The notes under the pieces are model-generated. The model was given only the letters and a program-made list of their open reading frames with translations. It was not told the DNA's origin and did no database searches. 18,212 nucleotides of DNA from assembly GCA_036443405.1 (NCBI GenBank), contig JAZFYD010000141.1, forward strand, positions 1 to 18,212. Reading direction: 5' to 3'. Source of the DNA: JAZFYD01 sp036443405 (GTDB lineage: Bacteria > Planctomycetota > PLA2). The position numbers were made by a program, and so were the translations under genes. Below are positions 1-7,901 of this stretch, one piece after another (position 1 is the first letter of the stretch; the number at the start of each line of letters is the position of its first letter).

Positions 1-281
1 TGTTCAGCCCGTGCGTGACGTTCAACAAGGTCAACACCTACCCCTGGTTCCGCGAGCGTGTCTACAAGCTCGAGGAAGAGGAACACGACCCCACGAACTT
101 CGACGCGGCGATGAAGAAGTCGTACGAGTTCGGCGACAAGATTCCGATCGGCCTGCTCTACAAAGAGGAGCGCGGCATCTACGAGGACACCGACCCGGTG
201 CTCAACGACGGCCCGCTGGTGGATCAGAAGATGGGGCTGGATCGCGAGACGTTCAACGCGCTGTTGGCTGAGATGAGTTAG
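1..281 (+). CDS. korB: 2-oxoacid:ferredoxin oxidoreductase, beta subunit, C-terminal fragment
   Basis: The reading frame is open from the window edge (first whole codon at 3) to TAG at 279-281, so only the last 92 codons are seen. The fragment opens with FSPCVTFNKVNTYPWFRERV. The SPCVTFN motif followed by NTYxWFRERV is characteristic of the beta (thiamine diphosphate-binding) subunit of 2-oxoglutarate-type ferredoxin oxidoreductases. These cytoplasmic enzymes oxidatively decarboxylate a 2-oxoacid to its acyl-CoA and reduce ferredoxin. The tail (IPIGLLYKEERGIYED, then DGPLVDQKMGL) also fits the family. The GTG at 15 is internal, because homology continues upstream of it. The stop overlaps the stop of the convergent HEAT-like gene by 4 nt. 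The exact substrate (2-oxoglutarate or another 2-oxoacid) cannot be decided from this piece. Confidence 0.85.
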   Translation, partial: FSPCVTFNKVNTYPWFRERVYKLEEEEHDPTNFDAAMKKSYEFGDKIPIGLLYKEERGIYEDTDPVLNDGPLVDQKMGLDRETFNALLAEMS

Positions 282-2206
282 CGAGGGCGCGCCATCGCCG
301 CGCGTGCGTTGATGTCCGCGATCGCGTCCCAGGCCGCGATGCGAAGACGGATATCCGTGTCCAGGAGGCGGCGGCGCAGCACAGGGATGTGATCGGTGTC
401 GCCGTCTTTTCCGAGAGAGTGGGCGGCGCGCACGCGGACGAGCGGACGACGGTCATCCAGCAGCGGCACCGCCACGATCGGTTTGAACAATGCGAAACCT
501 CGAAACGGATCCGGGCCGGCGGGCATCTCCAGTTTGGAAAAGCCGCGCAGGAGCGCCTTCAACTCGGCGTCCGACCGTACGCCTCGTTCACCCACGATCC
601 CGACGGCGACTTCCGGGTACTTCTTCAATATCTCGGCCCGAAAGGGGCCCGGCCGGTCTTCCAGCGCATGCCAGGCCCAAGAGTCTTCGTCGGTACGCGC
701 AAGCGATAGCAGCGATTCCAGCGCCTCCGTGTCGTCCGGCGGCAGTGTCGCGATCGCCATGATCGCGTAGTCCTGAGCGTTGTGATCCGTATCGCGCGCC
801 GTTTCGAAGAGCCAGCGCCGGTCTGGCTCGGGACAGCTCTTCCACCGGATGAGCGCGGCGATAGCGTCCGCTCGAACATCGAGCCGCAGGTCCTTGGACC
901 AGGTACGCGCCGCGTCCACAAAAGCCTCGTGTTCGAGTTCATGCATGCGAAGGAAGACGAGCAGATCGTCGATCGCGTCGTCGATACGGGGCAACCGTTT
1001 CCGGAACCGCTCCGGATCGGCGAGTTCGTGGTTCCAGCCCAGCGCGAGCGCGTCGGCGTAGACGGATCTCTCTGGAGATTCCTCCAAGAGGGCGGCGAGG
1101 CGTGCCTTTACGAGGTCGGGCGAGCGACGCACCAGGTGGTCGAGCACGTTCTGGTGCTTGCCGATGTCGAGTAACTCGTCCGTCAACAGGCTCGCCAGCG
1201 CGAGCTGTCCGGCTTCGGAGTCTCCGTTCTTGAGGGCCTCGATCACGTAGTACGCTTCGAGGTGCCCATCTGGGTGCTTGCGCAGCATAGTCGTGAGCGC
1301 TGTTGCGCTCGTGGACTGCTTGACGCCGATCTCTGACAAAGCCTCTGCAATCTGTTCGTAGCGTTCGTCGTTCAGGTGCTCGATGAGCGCGGTTTCGACC
1401 AGCCGATCGGGCGCACCCATGGACCCGAGCACGTCGATGGCTCGGGGATTCGGTAGCGCCTGGACGAGCCGCGGGACGGATCGTGGTCCGATTCTGAAGA
1501 GTGCATTATTGGCCTGGCTCGACTCGCCCTCGGCGGTCAGGAAGAACTCCACCGCGTATAGGTAGCCCCCCAGGAAGCGAGCGATCTTGTATCGCGCCTC
1601 CTCGTCGGCCTTCCACAGCTTGTGCAGTCGCGAAAACGCAGGCGGCCCCACGAGGCAGAGCAGTTCGACGTCGTTCGTGGCGGCGGCGTCGACCAACGCT
1701 CTGAGCAAGGGCGCGCCCAAAGGCGCCATGGCACCGAGCGCCTCGCGCGCGGCTTGGTCTCCGTCGATGGCGAGCGGGATGATCCAGGGTCCCGCATCGC
1801 GGCCCGCGGCACCCATGTGTTCCAGCACTCCGCACATTGACCCCTGGCGTGCGGCGTCGTTGAGCCCCTGAATGATCGCGGGGATGGCGCGCTCGCCGGC
1901 TTGTGCCAGGGCCCACTGCGCGGCGAGGTGATCGACGTGTTGCGCGAGCGCGTCGATGCTCTCACCCGAGAGGTTGCGTTTCATCCCCAACGCCCACGCC
2001 GCACGCCAATCCGTCGCGACCAGCGCGCGTACGTCCGGTTCGAGTTCGTCGCGGCCTTCCCAGTAGCGGGCGATCTCGTCGAGGGTGTCATCGCGCTTGG
2101 CCGGGTCTTTCAACGCCGCGCGCAGTTCATCGACGGTGGGGGCTTCTTGGGCGGTCGCGGTTGCGGCGAGCGCGAGCGCGAAGAGGACGTGGCGTGCGTT
2201 CCGCAT
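278..2206 (-). CDS. Exported HEAT-like repeat protein, array copy A (last in operon)
   Basis: 642 aa, not recognised as a named protein. The start at 2206 gives a clean signal peptide (MRNARHVLFALALAATATA, then QEAPTVDEL). It has a GAGG ribosome site 7 nt upstream, inside the end of the preceding gene (4-nt gap). The longer in-frame start at 2278 would precede the signal peptide with an arginine-rich stretch and is rejected. Landmarks shared with the five paralogues are RYWEGRDELEPDVRAL at about 47-62, WRAAWALGMKR, WALAxxG at about 98, MAPLGAPLL at 160-168, LLCLVG at 182-187, RGVRS at 541-545, and a C-terminal HEAT pair (HIPVLRRRLLD, then RIAAWDAI) at about 606-630. The pattern of alanine- and leucine-rich helix pairs matches PBS-lyase-type HEAT repeats, which form alpha-solenoid binding surfaces. 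A periplasmic scaffold or partner-binding role is inference. Its segment at about 80-135 is closest to copy C, not to its neighbour B. Confidence 0.85.
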   Translation of the reverse strand: MRNARHVLFALALAATATAQEAPTVDELRAALKDPAKRDDTLDEIARYWEGRDELEPDVRALVATDWRAAWALGMKRNLSGESIDALAQHVDHLAAQWALAQAGERAIPAIIQGLNDAARQGSMCGVLEHMGAAGRDAGPWIIPLAIDGDQAAREALGAMAPLGAPLLRALVDAAATNDVELLCLVGPPAFSRLHKLWKADEEARYKIARFLGGYLYAVEFFLTAEGESSQANNALFRIGPRSVPRLVQALPNPRAIDVLGSMGAPDRLVETALIEHLNDERYEQIAEALSEIGVKQSTSATALTTMLRKHPDGHLEAYYVIEALKNGDSEAGQLALASLLTDELLDIGKHQNVLDHLVRRSPDLVKARLAALLEESPERSVYADALALGWNHELADPERFRKRLPRIDDAIDDLLVFLRMHELEHEAFVDAARTWSKDLRLDVRADAIAALIRWKSCPEPDRRWLFETARDTDHNAQDYAIMAIATLPPDDTEALESLLSLARTDEDSWAWHALEDRPGPFRAEILKKYPEVAVGIVGERGVRSDAELKALLRGFSKLEMPAGPDPFRGFALFKPIVAVPLLDDRRPLVRVRAAHSLGKDGDTDHIPVLRRRLLDTDIRLRIAAWDAIADINARAAMARPR

Positions 2207-2210
2207 GGGG

Positions 2211-4088
2211 TCACCTCGCCGCGCGCGCTTCGATCGCCTCGATGGCGTCCCACGCCGCGATGCGAAACCTCTCGGCATCCACCACGCCCTTGGCGAAGAG
2301 GCACCTCCGGAGAATCGGGATGTCGTTCGTCGTCCCCCACAGGCCCAGAAACTCCGCAGCGTTGGAGCGCCATTCGGGACCGTCGTTCAAGCACGTTCGC
2401 GCTTCGTCGAGGACGTCCTTCGGCAAAGGGGGCCAGACGCGGTGCCGGTCGCTGTTGGGGAATAATGCTGCCACTCGCCGGAGTTCGGCGGGGGATCGTG
2501 GGCCTCGGTGATGACACAGATCCATGGCCGCGACATGCGTGTCGAGCATTTGTTGGGTGAACGCATCGGATCGACGAAGCAGTGCCCGGAACGCGCGTCG
2601 ATCCCCGTGAGTGGCGCGGCGCAGGAGAGCTTCGAGAGCAACAGTGTCGGACTCCGGCATGCGGGCCAGCGCCTCGATCGCGTGGCGGGGCCATTTCTTG
2701 CCGGCCTGCTTGATGAGCCACTCGCGCTGCGGTGCGGTTGCCTTGCCCTGGTGCGACAGCGCCACGATGGCCGCCATGCGCAGAGGAGTGGACTTTGGGA
2801 CACGGCTGGACTCCGCCCCGGTGTCCAATACGGGATGCCAGTAGTCGAGCGCAAGTGCGAGATAGATCACATCGGCCTGCGTGAGCGGGATTTGCCGGAC
2901 GAATCGATCGCGGAAGCGTGCCTCGTCGGCCGCGTCGCTGCGTAGCGCGAGTGCCGCAAGGTCGGCCTGCACTTGGATGGGCAGCGAACGGTCCTGCACG
3001 AGTCGCGCGAGTTTGGGTTTCAGCATCTCGGGCGCGCGCTGCGCGAGGTGAGCGAGGATCTTCTCGCGCGAGCCGCCGTCGATGGATGTGTTCGTCACCA
3101 GCGTAGCGAGCGCAGCATGACTTCCTTTTGAGTCGCCGCGGATCAGCGCGTCCACACCAATGTCGCTTATCCAGGACGGAAGGCTCGTGATCTCGTGAGC
3201 GATCCAGTTCGCCGTGCGGGAGTCCCGCAAGCCGATCCGCGCCAGCGTGGAGTACGCGGGATATCCATACCGCAGTGTGGTCTTCGCACGAACGCGTTCT
3301 GCATAAGGGAGCTCAGACCATCCGCGAAGCACTTGGATCTCGGCCCGGACCGCGGCGAGGAGTTGCGACTTTTTTCGTGTGCCCCAGAAATCCAGCAGGC
3401 GCTGGTGATTCGCGCCGGGTCTGGACTTCAGGAGGTAGCTAAGCGCGTGGGGCTGGTCACCGATCGCGTACTCGATCCAAGGCCGCACTGTCGGATCCTC
3501 TTCGGCGATTCGGATCAGCTTTGGCAACGCCTGTGGGCCGACAAGGCAGAGCAACATCGCGTCGTCGGTCGCGTCGAGCTCGTAGAGTTGTTTCAGCAAC
3601 GGGGCTCCCAGCGGAGCCATGCGTACCAGCGCGTGGAGCGCGTGTTGATCGCCAGCCACGGCGAGGGGAGCGAGCACGTAAATCGCGTCCCGCCCGGCCG
3701 GACCCATGCGTCCCAGCACCTTACACATGGCCGCACGGCGCGTGATGTCCCGGAGCGCGTGCAGAATCTCGGGCATCGCCTGATGCCCTAAGCGCGCAAG
3801 CGCCCATCGGGCCGCCGGGTCCCGCGAGTAGCGCACCAGTGTCCGAATGGACTCAATCGCGCAAGTGGGTTTCATTCCCAGCGCCCAGGCCGCGTGCCAG
3901 GTCGTGGGAACCAGCGCGCGCACATCGGGCTCGAGTTCCTCGCGGCCCTCCCAGTAGCGTGCGATCTCGTCGAGGGCATCGTAGCGTTGCCTGCGGTGCT
4001 GGAGTTGGACGCGAAGTTCGTCGACCGACTGCGCGGACGCCGCAGTTGCGAGTGCGAGGACCAGCGAAATCGCAGCCCGTCCGGTCAT
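2211..4088 (-). CDS. Exported HEAT-like repeat protein, array copy B
   Basis: 625 aa paralogue of the array. The start at 4088 forms an ATGA overlap with the stop of copy C, has GGAG 7 nt upstream, and begins a signal peptide (MTGRAAISLVLALATAASA, then QSVDEL). The upstream in-frame start at 4226 lies deep inside copy C. Landmarks: RYWEGREELEPDVRAL at about 44-59, WHAAWALGMK, MAPLGAPLL at 157-165, LLCLVG at 179-184, RGPRS at 528-532, and a C-terminal HEAT unit (DIPILRRCLF, then FRIAAWDAIEAIEARAAR). It is the most divergent copy: HRRQRY replaces the usual K/N-D segment before DALDEI, and its last HEAT turn carries about four extra residues (AKGVVDAERF in place of a short LDxxxxV turn). The fold call is an alpha-solenoid; no catalytic motif is visible and the function is unknown. 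Confidence 0.85.
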   Translation of the reverse strand: MTGRAAISLVLALATAASAQSVDELRVQLQHRRQRYDALDEIARYWEGREELEPDVRALVPTTWHAAWALGMKPTCAIESIRTLVRYSRDPAARWALARLGHQAMPEILHALRDITRRAAMCKVLGRMGPAGRDAIYVLAPLAVAGDQHALHALVRMAPLGAPLLKQLYELDATDDAMLLCLVGPQALPKLIRIAEEDPTVRPWIEYAIGDQPHALSYLLKSRPGANHQRLLDFWGTRKKSQLLAAVRAEIQVLRGWSELPYAERVRAKTTLRYGYPAYSTLARIGLRDSRTANWIAHEITSLPSWISDIGVDALIRGDSKGSHAALATLVTNTSIDGGSREKILAHLAQRAPEMLKPKLARLVQDRSLPIQVQADLAALALRSDAADEARFRDRFVRQIPLTQADVIYLALALDYWHPVLDTGAESSRVPKSTPLRMAAIVALSHQGKATAPQREWLIKQAGKKWPRHAIEALARMPESDTVALEALLRRATHGDRRAFRALLRRSDAFTQQMLDTHVAAMDLCHHRGPRSPAELRRVAALFPNSDRHRVWPPLPKDVLDEARTCLNDGPEWRSNAAEFLGLWGTTNDIPILRRCLFAKGVVDAERFRIAAWDAIEAIEARAAR

Positions 4089-5980
4089 CTGGGGGCTCCG
4101 GCGGCCCGCGCCTGGATCGCCTCGATGGCGTCCCACGCGGCGATGCGGACGTTCACATCCGGGTCCAGCGGGCACCGGCGCAGCGCGGGGATGTCCTCGG
4201 TGGTGCCTCCGACGTGGAGGGTCCACGCGGCGTTGGATCGGGTCGCGGCGTCGCGCGATCGCAGCAGGCGTGGGGCGAGTCGCAACTCCAGGTGCGAACC
4301 GTTCGGAACCGACGGTGCTTGGAACTCCACGAAGGCCTCGAGCAGCGCGTTCAGCTCCGTGTCCGATCGGTCGCCGCGGGCATACACGATCGCCGTTGTG
4401 ATGTCCGGATGTTGTTCCACTGTGGCTGTCGAAAACACGTCCCGTCTCAGCATGAGCGCTTCGAACGCTGTCTGGTAGGTTTCATGTGGGGCGGCGAGAA
4501 GGAACAGCAGTTGGAGGCTCTCCGTGTCGCCGGCCGGCAGGCGTCCGAGTGCGAGGATCGCCTCGTCGCGTGCGGAGCCGGGCGTCGTCGCCATGCGAAC
4601 CATCCAATCCCGCTCCGATTGTGGAAGAGGCTCGAACGTAGCCTGTGCGACCGCCGCGGCCAAACGAACTTGCGGGAACTTGCTCTTGGCCAGCTTGCGA
4701 ATTCTCGCCCGAAGCACATCGTGGCGGAATCCCAGCTCGCACCCGTATTCGAGAATGCGAGCTTGCGTCCGCCACGAACAGGTCCGGAACCGCTTGCGAT
4801 AGCGTTCCGTGTCCAAATGCTCGGGTGCCAAGTTGGACATGAACATTTCCGCGAAGATGCGCATCGTAAGAGAGCGGTCGTTGACGAGTCGTTTCAGTTG
4901 TGGCTTCAGGAGTTCCGGCGACTTCGTTGCGAGGTGATGCAGAATCTCCATTCGGGCGTCCGAACTCAATGTGGTGTTCGCCACGAGTTTCGCAAGCGCG
5001 ACGCGTGCGGTCCCGGTGTCACCAGAGACAAGCGCGAGCGCCGCCGTGTCCCGGATCTTGGGCACGACTTCGGCGTTGCGTATCACGCGGTCGAGTTGCT
5101 GAACCGTTTCCGCCTGGGTGACGCCGATCGCGGCCATCGTGTCGATCGCCGCGTCCTGGTGCTCGGTTCCGAGATACGCCCGAAGGTGGACCTCCGCGCC
5201 TCGCCCCCAAGGCCCCCTAAGCTGCAGCGCACGAAACGCCCGCGTGTGCGGCAGGGCGCGTACGAGCGCCGCTTCGTTCATCAATGCCGCGATGCGGTCG
5301 GTGACATAGGGCCCGAATCGTTCGGGTTCGTCGAGAAAGAACTCTGCGCCGTAGGGCTTTCGCGCCAGCGCATCGATGACCAGATCATGTTCTTCGCCGA
5401 CGGACTTTCGCAGCCGGGAAAACGCGTGCGGCCCGACGCAGCAGAGGAGTTCCAAGTCATCCTCCGCTTTGCCGCTGATGAGCGCCTTGAGCAGCGGTGC
5501 GCCCAGCGGCGCCATTTCGTGCAGCGCATTACGGGCCGGTACGCTCCCATCGATGGCCCACGTCAGGATCGCAAACGCAGCGGGGCGCCCGGCGGGACCC
5601 AAGTACATGAGTGCTCCGCACATCGAATCCCGGCGATCGAGATCGTTGAGTCCGGCCAGGATCGCCGGTATCGCTCGAACTCCGGTTCGCCCCAATGCCC
5701 ACTGGGCCGCGAGGTGGTCGACGTGTTTCGCAAGCGCATCGATGGACTCCTCCGAGATCGTGCGTTTCATCCCCAACGCCCACGCCGCGCGCCAATCGGT
5801 TGCGACAAGCGCGCGCACATCGGGTTCGAGTTCGTCGCGGCCCTCCCAGTAGCGGGCGATCTCGTCGAGTGCGTCGGGACGTTTCTCCTGGTCCTTCAAC
5901 GCCGCGCGGAGTTCGTCGACGGATTGTGCGGATGCTGCGGTTGCGAGCAGCATCACGATCGGTATCGCAAAACGCATCAT
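4085..5980 (-). CDS. Exported HEAT-like repeat protein, array copy C
   Basis: 631 aa paralogue. Two adjacent ATGs (5980 and 5977) begin a signal peptide (MMRFAIPIVMLLATAASA, then QSVDELRAAL). The first overlaps the stop of copy D as ATGA. The second has the better spacing (5 nt) from an AGGG at 5983-5986, so the true start could be 5977. Landmarks: RYWEGRDELEPDVRAL at about 43-58, WRAAWALGMKR, MAPLGAPLL at 156-164, LLCCVG at 178-183, RGDRS at 535-539, and a C-terminal HEAT unit (DIPALRRCPLD, then VRIAAWDAIEAI). Its residues at about 73-130 (SIDALAKHVDHLAAQWAL and SMCGAL) nearly match copy A, although B lies between them. It overlaps the start of copy B by 4 nt, which implies translational coupling. 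Predicted periplasmic or surface solenoid of unknown partner. Confidence 0.85.
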   Translation of the reverse strand: MMRFAIPIVMLLATAASAQSVDELRAALKDQEKRPDALDEIARYWEGRDELEPDVRALVATDWRAAWALGMKRTISEESIDALAKHVDHLAAQWALGRTGVRAIPAILAGLNDLDRRDSMCGALMYLGPAGRPAAFAILTWAIDGSVPARNALHEMAPLGAPLLKALISGKAEDDLELLCCVGPHAFSRLRKSVGEEHDLVIDALARKPYGAEFFLDEPERFGPYVTDRIAALMNEAALVRALPHTRAFRALQLRGPWGRGAEVHLRAYLGTEHQDAAIDTMAAIGVTQAETVQQLDRVIRNAEVVPKIRDTAALALVSGDTGTARVALAKLVANTTLSSDARMEILHHLATKSPELLKPQLKRLVNDRSLTMRIFAEMFMSNLAPEHLDTERYRKRFRTCSWRTQARILEYGCELGFRHDVLRARIRKLAKSKFPQVRLAAAVAQATFEPLPQSERDWMVRMATTPGSARDEAILALGRLPAGDTESLQLLFLLAAPHETYQTAFEALMLRRDVFSTATVEQHPDITTAIVYARGDRSDTELNALLEAFVEFQAPSVPNGSHLELRLAPRLLRSRDAATRSNAAWTLHVGGTTEDIPALRRCPLDPDVNVRIAAWDAIEAIQARAAGAPR

Positions 5981-7899
5981 CGCCCTGCCAATCGCGCATT
6001 GCGCGTTCGGATGGCGTCGATCGCATGCCACGCCTGCAATCGCACGGACGCGTTCTTGTCGAGCAGGCACCGGCGCAGCGCCGCAACGTCGTCCGTGGTG
6101 CCGGATCGCCTCAGTTCGCGCGCGCCGCGTCTCCGGATACCGGAGGACGCGATCCGGAGCAGTTCCAACGCGAGCGCGCGGGGAAGTGGATCCAGCCTCA
6201 GAATCGAGCCGAGAGCGGCGCGAAACTCCGCGTCGGATCGGTGTCCGCGCGCCGCGATGACCTCGGCTGTGATCTTTGGGTACTTCTCGAGCGTGGCCGT
6301 GTCAAACGCGCCCTGCCGCTGCCTCAGCGAGTCGATCGCGGCCTCGGGGATCTCTTGATGGGAATCCGTGGCGCCCTTCTTTCGCTCGGCGAGTTGGAAC
6401 AGGATGTCGCGAACCTCGTCGTCGTGATCGGCGACGGATGAGAGTGCGCTGATTCCCGACCTCTGATGCGGGCCCTTTGTGCGCGCCAAGGCCAACAGCC
6501 ACTTTCGGTCGTTTTCTCCGCAACGCCGCCAACCCCACAGTACCCCCACGGCGGCAGCACGAAGGGAGACAGACTCATGCTTCGTCCACCGCTCCATCGC
6601 GGCGATGAGTGCCGGGTGCTCGAGGCGGTGCTTTTCGACGAAGTAGATGAACCAGGCCGCCGTGCGGTCGTCGAGGTCCGCGATGCGCTCCTGTAAGCGC
6701 TCGGCGTCCGCGGCTTTGTGACCCCATCCCAGCGCAAGCGCGTCGGCGTACATCGCCTCGGTGTCACGCAGGTAAACCCAATCGCCGAGCTTGGATTTGG
6801 TCAGCTCAGGTGCGGTTGTCGCTAGGTGATCCACGACTTTCCAGAACCAGTGGCCCGTCAATGGCGTCGCCATCACCAAATCCGCAAGTGCGTTCCGGCC
6901 GCTCTCCGAATCGCCCTTCAGGAGCGCGTGCATCGCGTCCCGGATGTGGTCCCCCTCGCGATGGGTCTGCACCGCGGCCATCAGTTGTTTTACGTGGTCC
7001 GGCTCCGATACGCCGATCTCGGAGAGCGCGCGAAAGATCTCTTTGGCATCGGGCGCGGCCATGTGCTTCAGGAGGTGGGGCACCGCGCTCCGGGCCTGGG
7101 GGCCCATCTTCGCGAGGGCGCGGCACGCCCGTTTGGCCGGAAGGGCGCGTACGAGTGTGGGGATCGCGTTCGGTCCAATTTTCGCGATGTCGGATGCGAA
7201 CTCATCAAACACGTGCAAGGGGGCCTTCGCAGAAAGCCAGAACTCCGTTGCGTACGGAACGTCGAAGATCGCCGATTCGATCTCGAACGTGGCTCCTTTC
7301 TGCGAGTTCCACAGCCGCAGCAGTCTCGGGAAAACCACCGTGCCGACGCAGCAGAGCATCTCGAAGTCGTCGGTTGCTTCCCGTTCGATCAGGATTTCCA
7401 TCAACGGCGCGCCCATCGGGGCCAGCGCCCGGATGGCGTCTCGCGCATGCTCGTTACCGGCAAGGGCGCGTGTCGCGAGGGGGTACGCGACCTCGGCGGG
7501 ATCCGGGTTCATCTGGCCAAGCACGTTCAGCATGGCCTCCTCTTTGTCCGGATCGTCGAGTCCTGCCAGAACCACATCTAGCGCCGGGCGGCCGATCCGA
7601 GCCAGCGCCCAGCCCGCGACCAGTTGGCGGTGGACGTTTCGCGCGAGTGTGTCGATGCTCTCCTGCGCCACGACGCGTTTCGTGCCAAGAGCCCAAGCCG
7701 CGCGCCAGTTGGTCGCGACCAACGCGCGCACGTCGGGTTCGAGTTCGTCGCGGCCTTCCCAGTAACGAGCGATCTCGTCGAGGGCGTCGGAGCGCGTCGT
7801 CACGTCGTTCAGCGCCGCGCGTACTTCTTCGACGGACTGTGCGGATGCTGCGGTTGCGATCAAGAGAACGGCCGCGGTCGCGATAGGCCACAACGACAT
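5977..7899 (-). CDS. Exported HEAT-like repeat protein, array copy D (mosaic N-terminus)
   Basis: 640 aa paralogue. The start at 7899 lies 2 nt beyond the stop of copy E, has AGGA about 8 nt upstream, and opens a signal peptide (MSLWPIATAAVLLIATAASA, then QSVEEV). Landmarks: RYWEGRDELEPDVRAL at about 45-60, WRAAWALGTKR, LAPMGAPLM at 159-167, MLCCVG at 181-186, RGHRS at 551-555, and a C-terminal unit (DVAALRRCLLD, then VRLQAWHAIDAI). Its end departs from the usual RIAAWDAI, and its LCCVG is followed by TVVF where the others have P-x-A/T-hydrophobic. The signal-peptide end is nearly identical at the nucleotide level to copy C. The following NDVTTRSDALDEI segment matches E and F, so D looks recombinant near codon 28. 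It overlaps the start of C as ATGA. Function unknown; fold inferred to be an alpha-solenoid. Confidence 0.85.
   Translation of the reverse strand: MSLWPIATAAVLLIATAASAQSVEEVRAALNDVTTRSDALDEIARYWEGRDELEPDVRALVATNWRAAWALGTKRVVAQESIDTLARNVHRQLVAGWALARIGRPALDVVLAGLDDPDKEEAMLNVLGQMNPDPAEVAYPLATRALAGNEHARDAIRALAPMGAPLMEILIEREATDDFEMLCCVGTVVFPRLLRLWNSQKGATFEIESAIFDVPYATEFWLSAKAPLHVFDEFASDIAKIGPNAIPTLVRALPAKRACRALAKMGPQARSAVPHLLKHMAAPDAKEIFRALSEIGVSEPDHVKQLMAAVQTHREGDHIRDAMHALLKGDSESGRNALADLVMATPLTGHWFWKVVDHLATTAPELTKSKLGDWVYLRDTEAMYADALALGWGHKAADAERLQERIADLDDRTAAWFIYFVEKHRLEHPALIAAMERWTKHESVSLRAAAVGVLWGWRRCGENDRKWLLALARTKGPHQRSGISALSSVADHDDEVRDILFQLAERKKGATDSHQEIPEAAIDSLRQRQGAFDTATLEKYPKITAEVIAARGHRSDAEFRAALGSILRLDPLPRALALELLRIASSGIRRRGARELRRSGTTDDVAALRRCLLDKNASVRLQAWHAIDAIRTRNARLAGR
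7771..7821 (-). repeat. 51-nt perfect direct repeat shared by copies D and F
   Basis: Positions 7771-7821 are identical to 11564-11614 when read by eye base for base. The segment encodes the end of RAALNDVTTRSDALDEI. Immediately beyond it D stops resembling F. Positions 7831-7859 instead match 5918-5946 of copy C with one mismatch over 29 nt. Confidence 0.85.
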
Positions 7900-7901
7900 C
7901 G

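Noticed and set aside
15..281. Oxidoreductase fragment as a complete small gene starting at GTG 15
   Set aside because: The family motif SPCVTFN extends upstream of the GTG and the frame stays open to the window edge, so this is the tail of a larger gene.
3839..6358. A very long plus-strand open frame opposite copies B and C
   Set aside because: It lies antisense to two clearly homologous HEAT-like genes. Its Arg/Pro/Ser-rich translation has no domain or signal, and such shadow frames are expected in GC-rich coding DNA.
6810..7886. Plus-strand open frames opposite copy D
   Set aside because: Arg/Ser-rich shadow of a conserved paralogue; no ribosome site or family resemblance.
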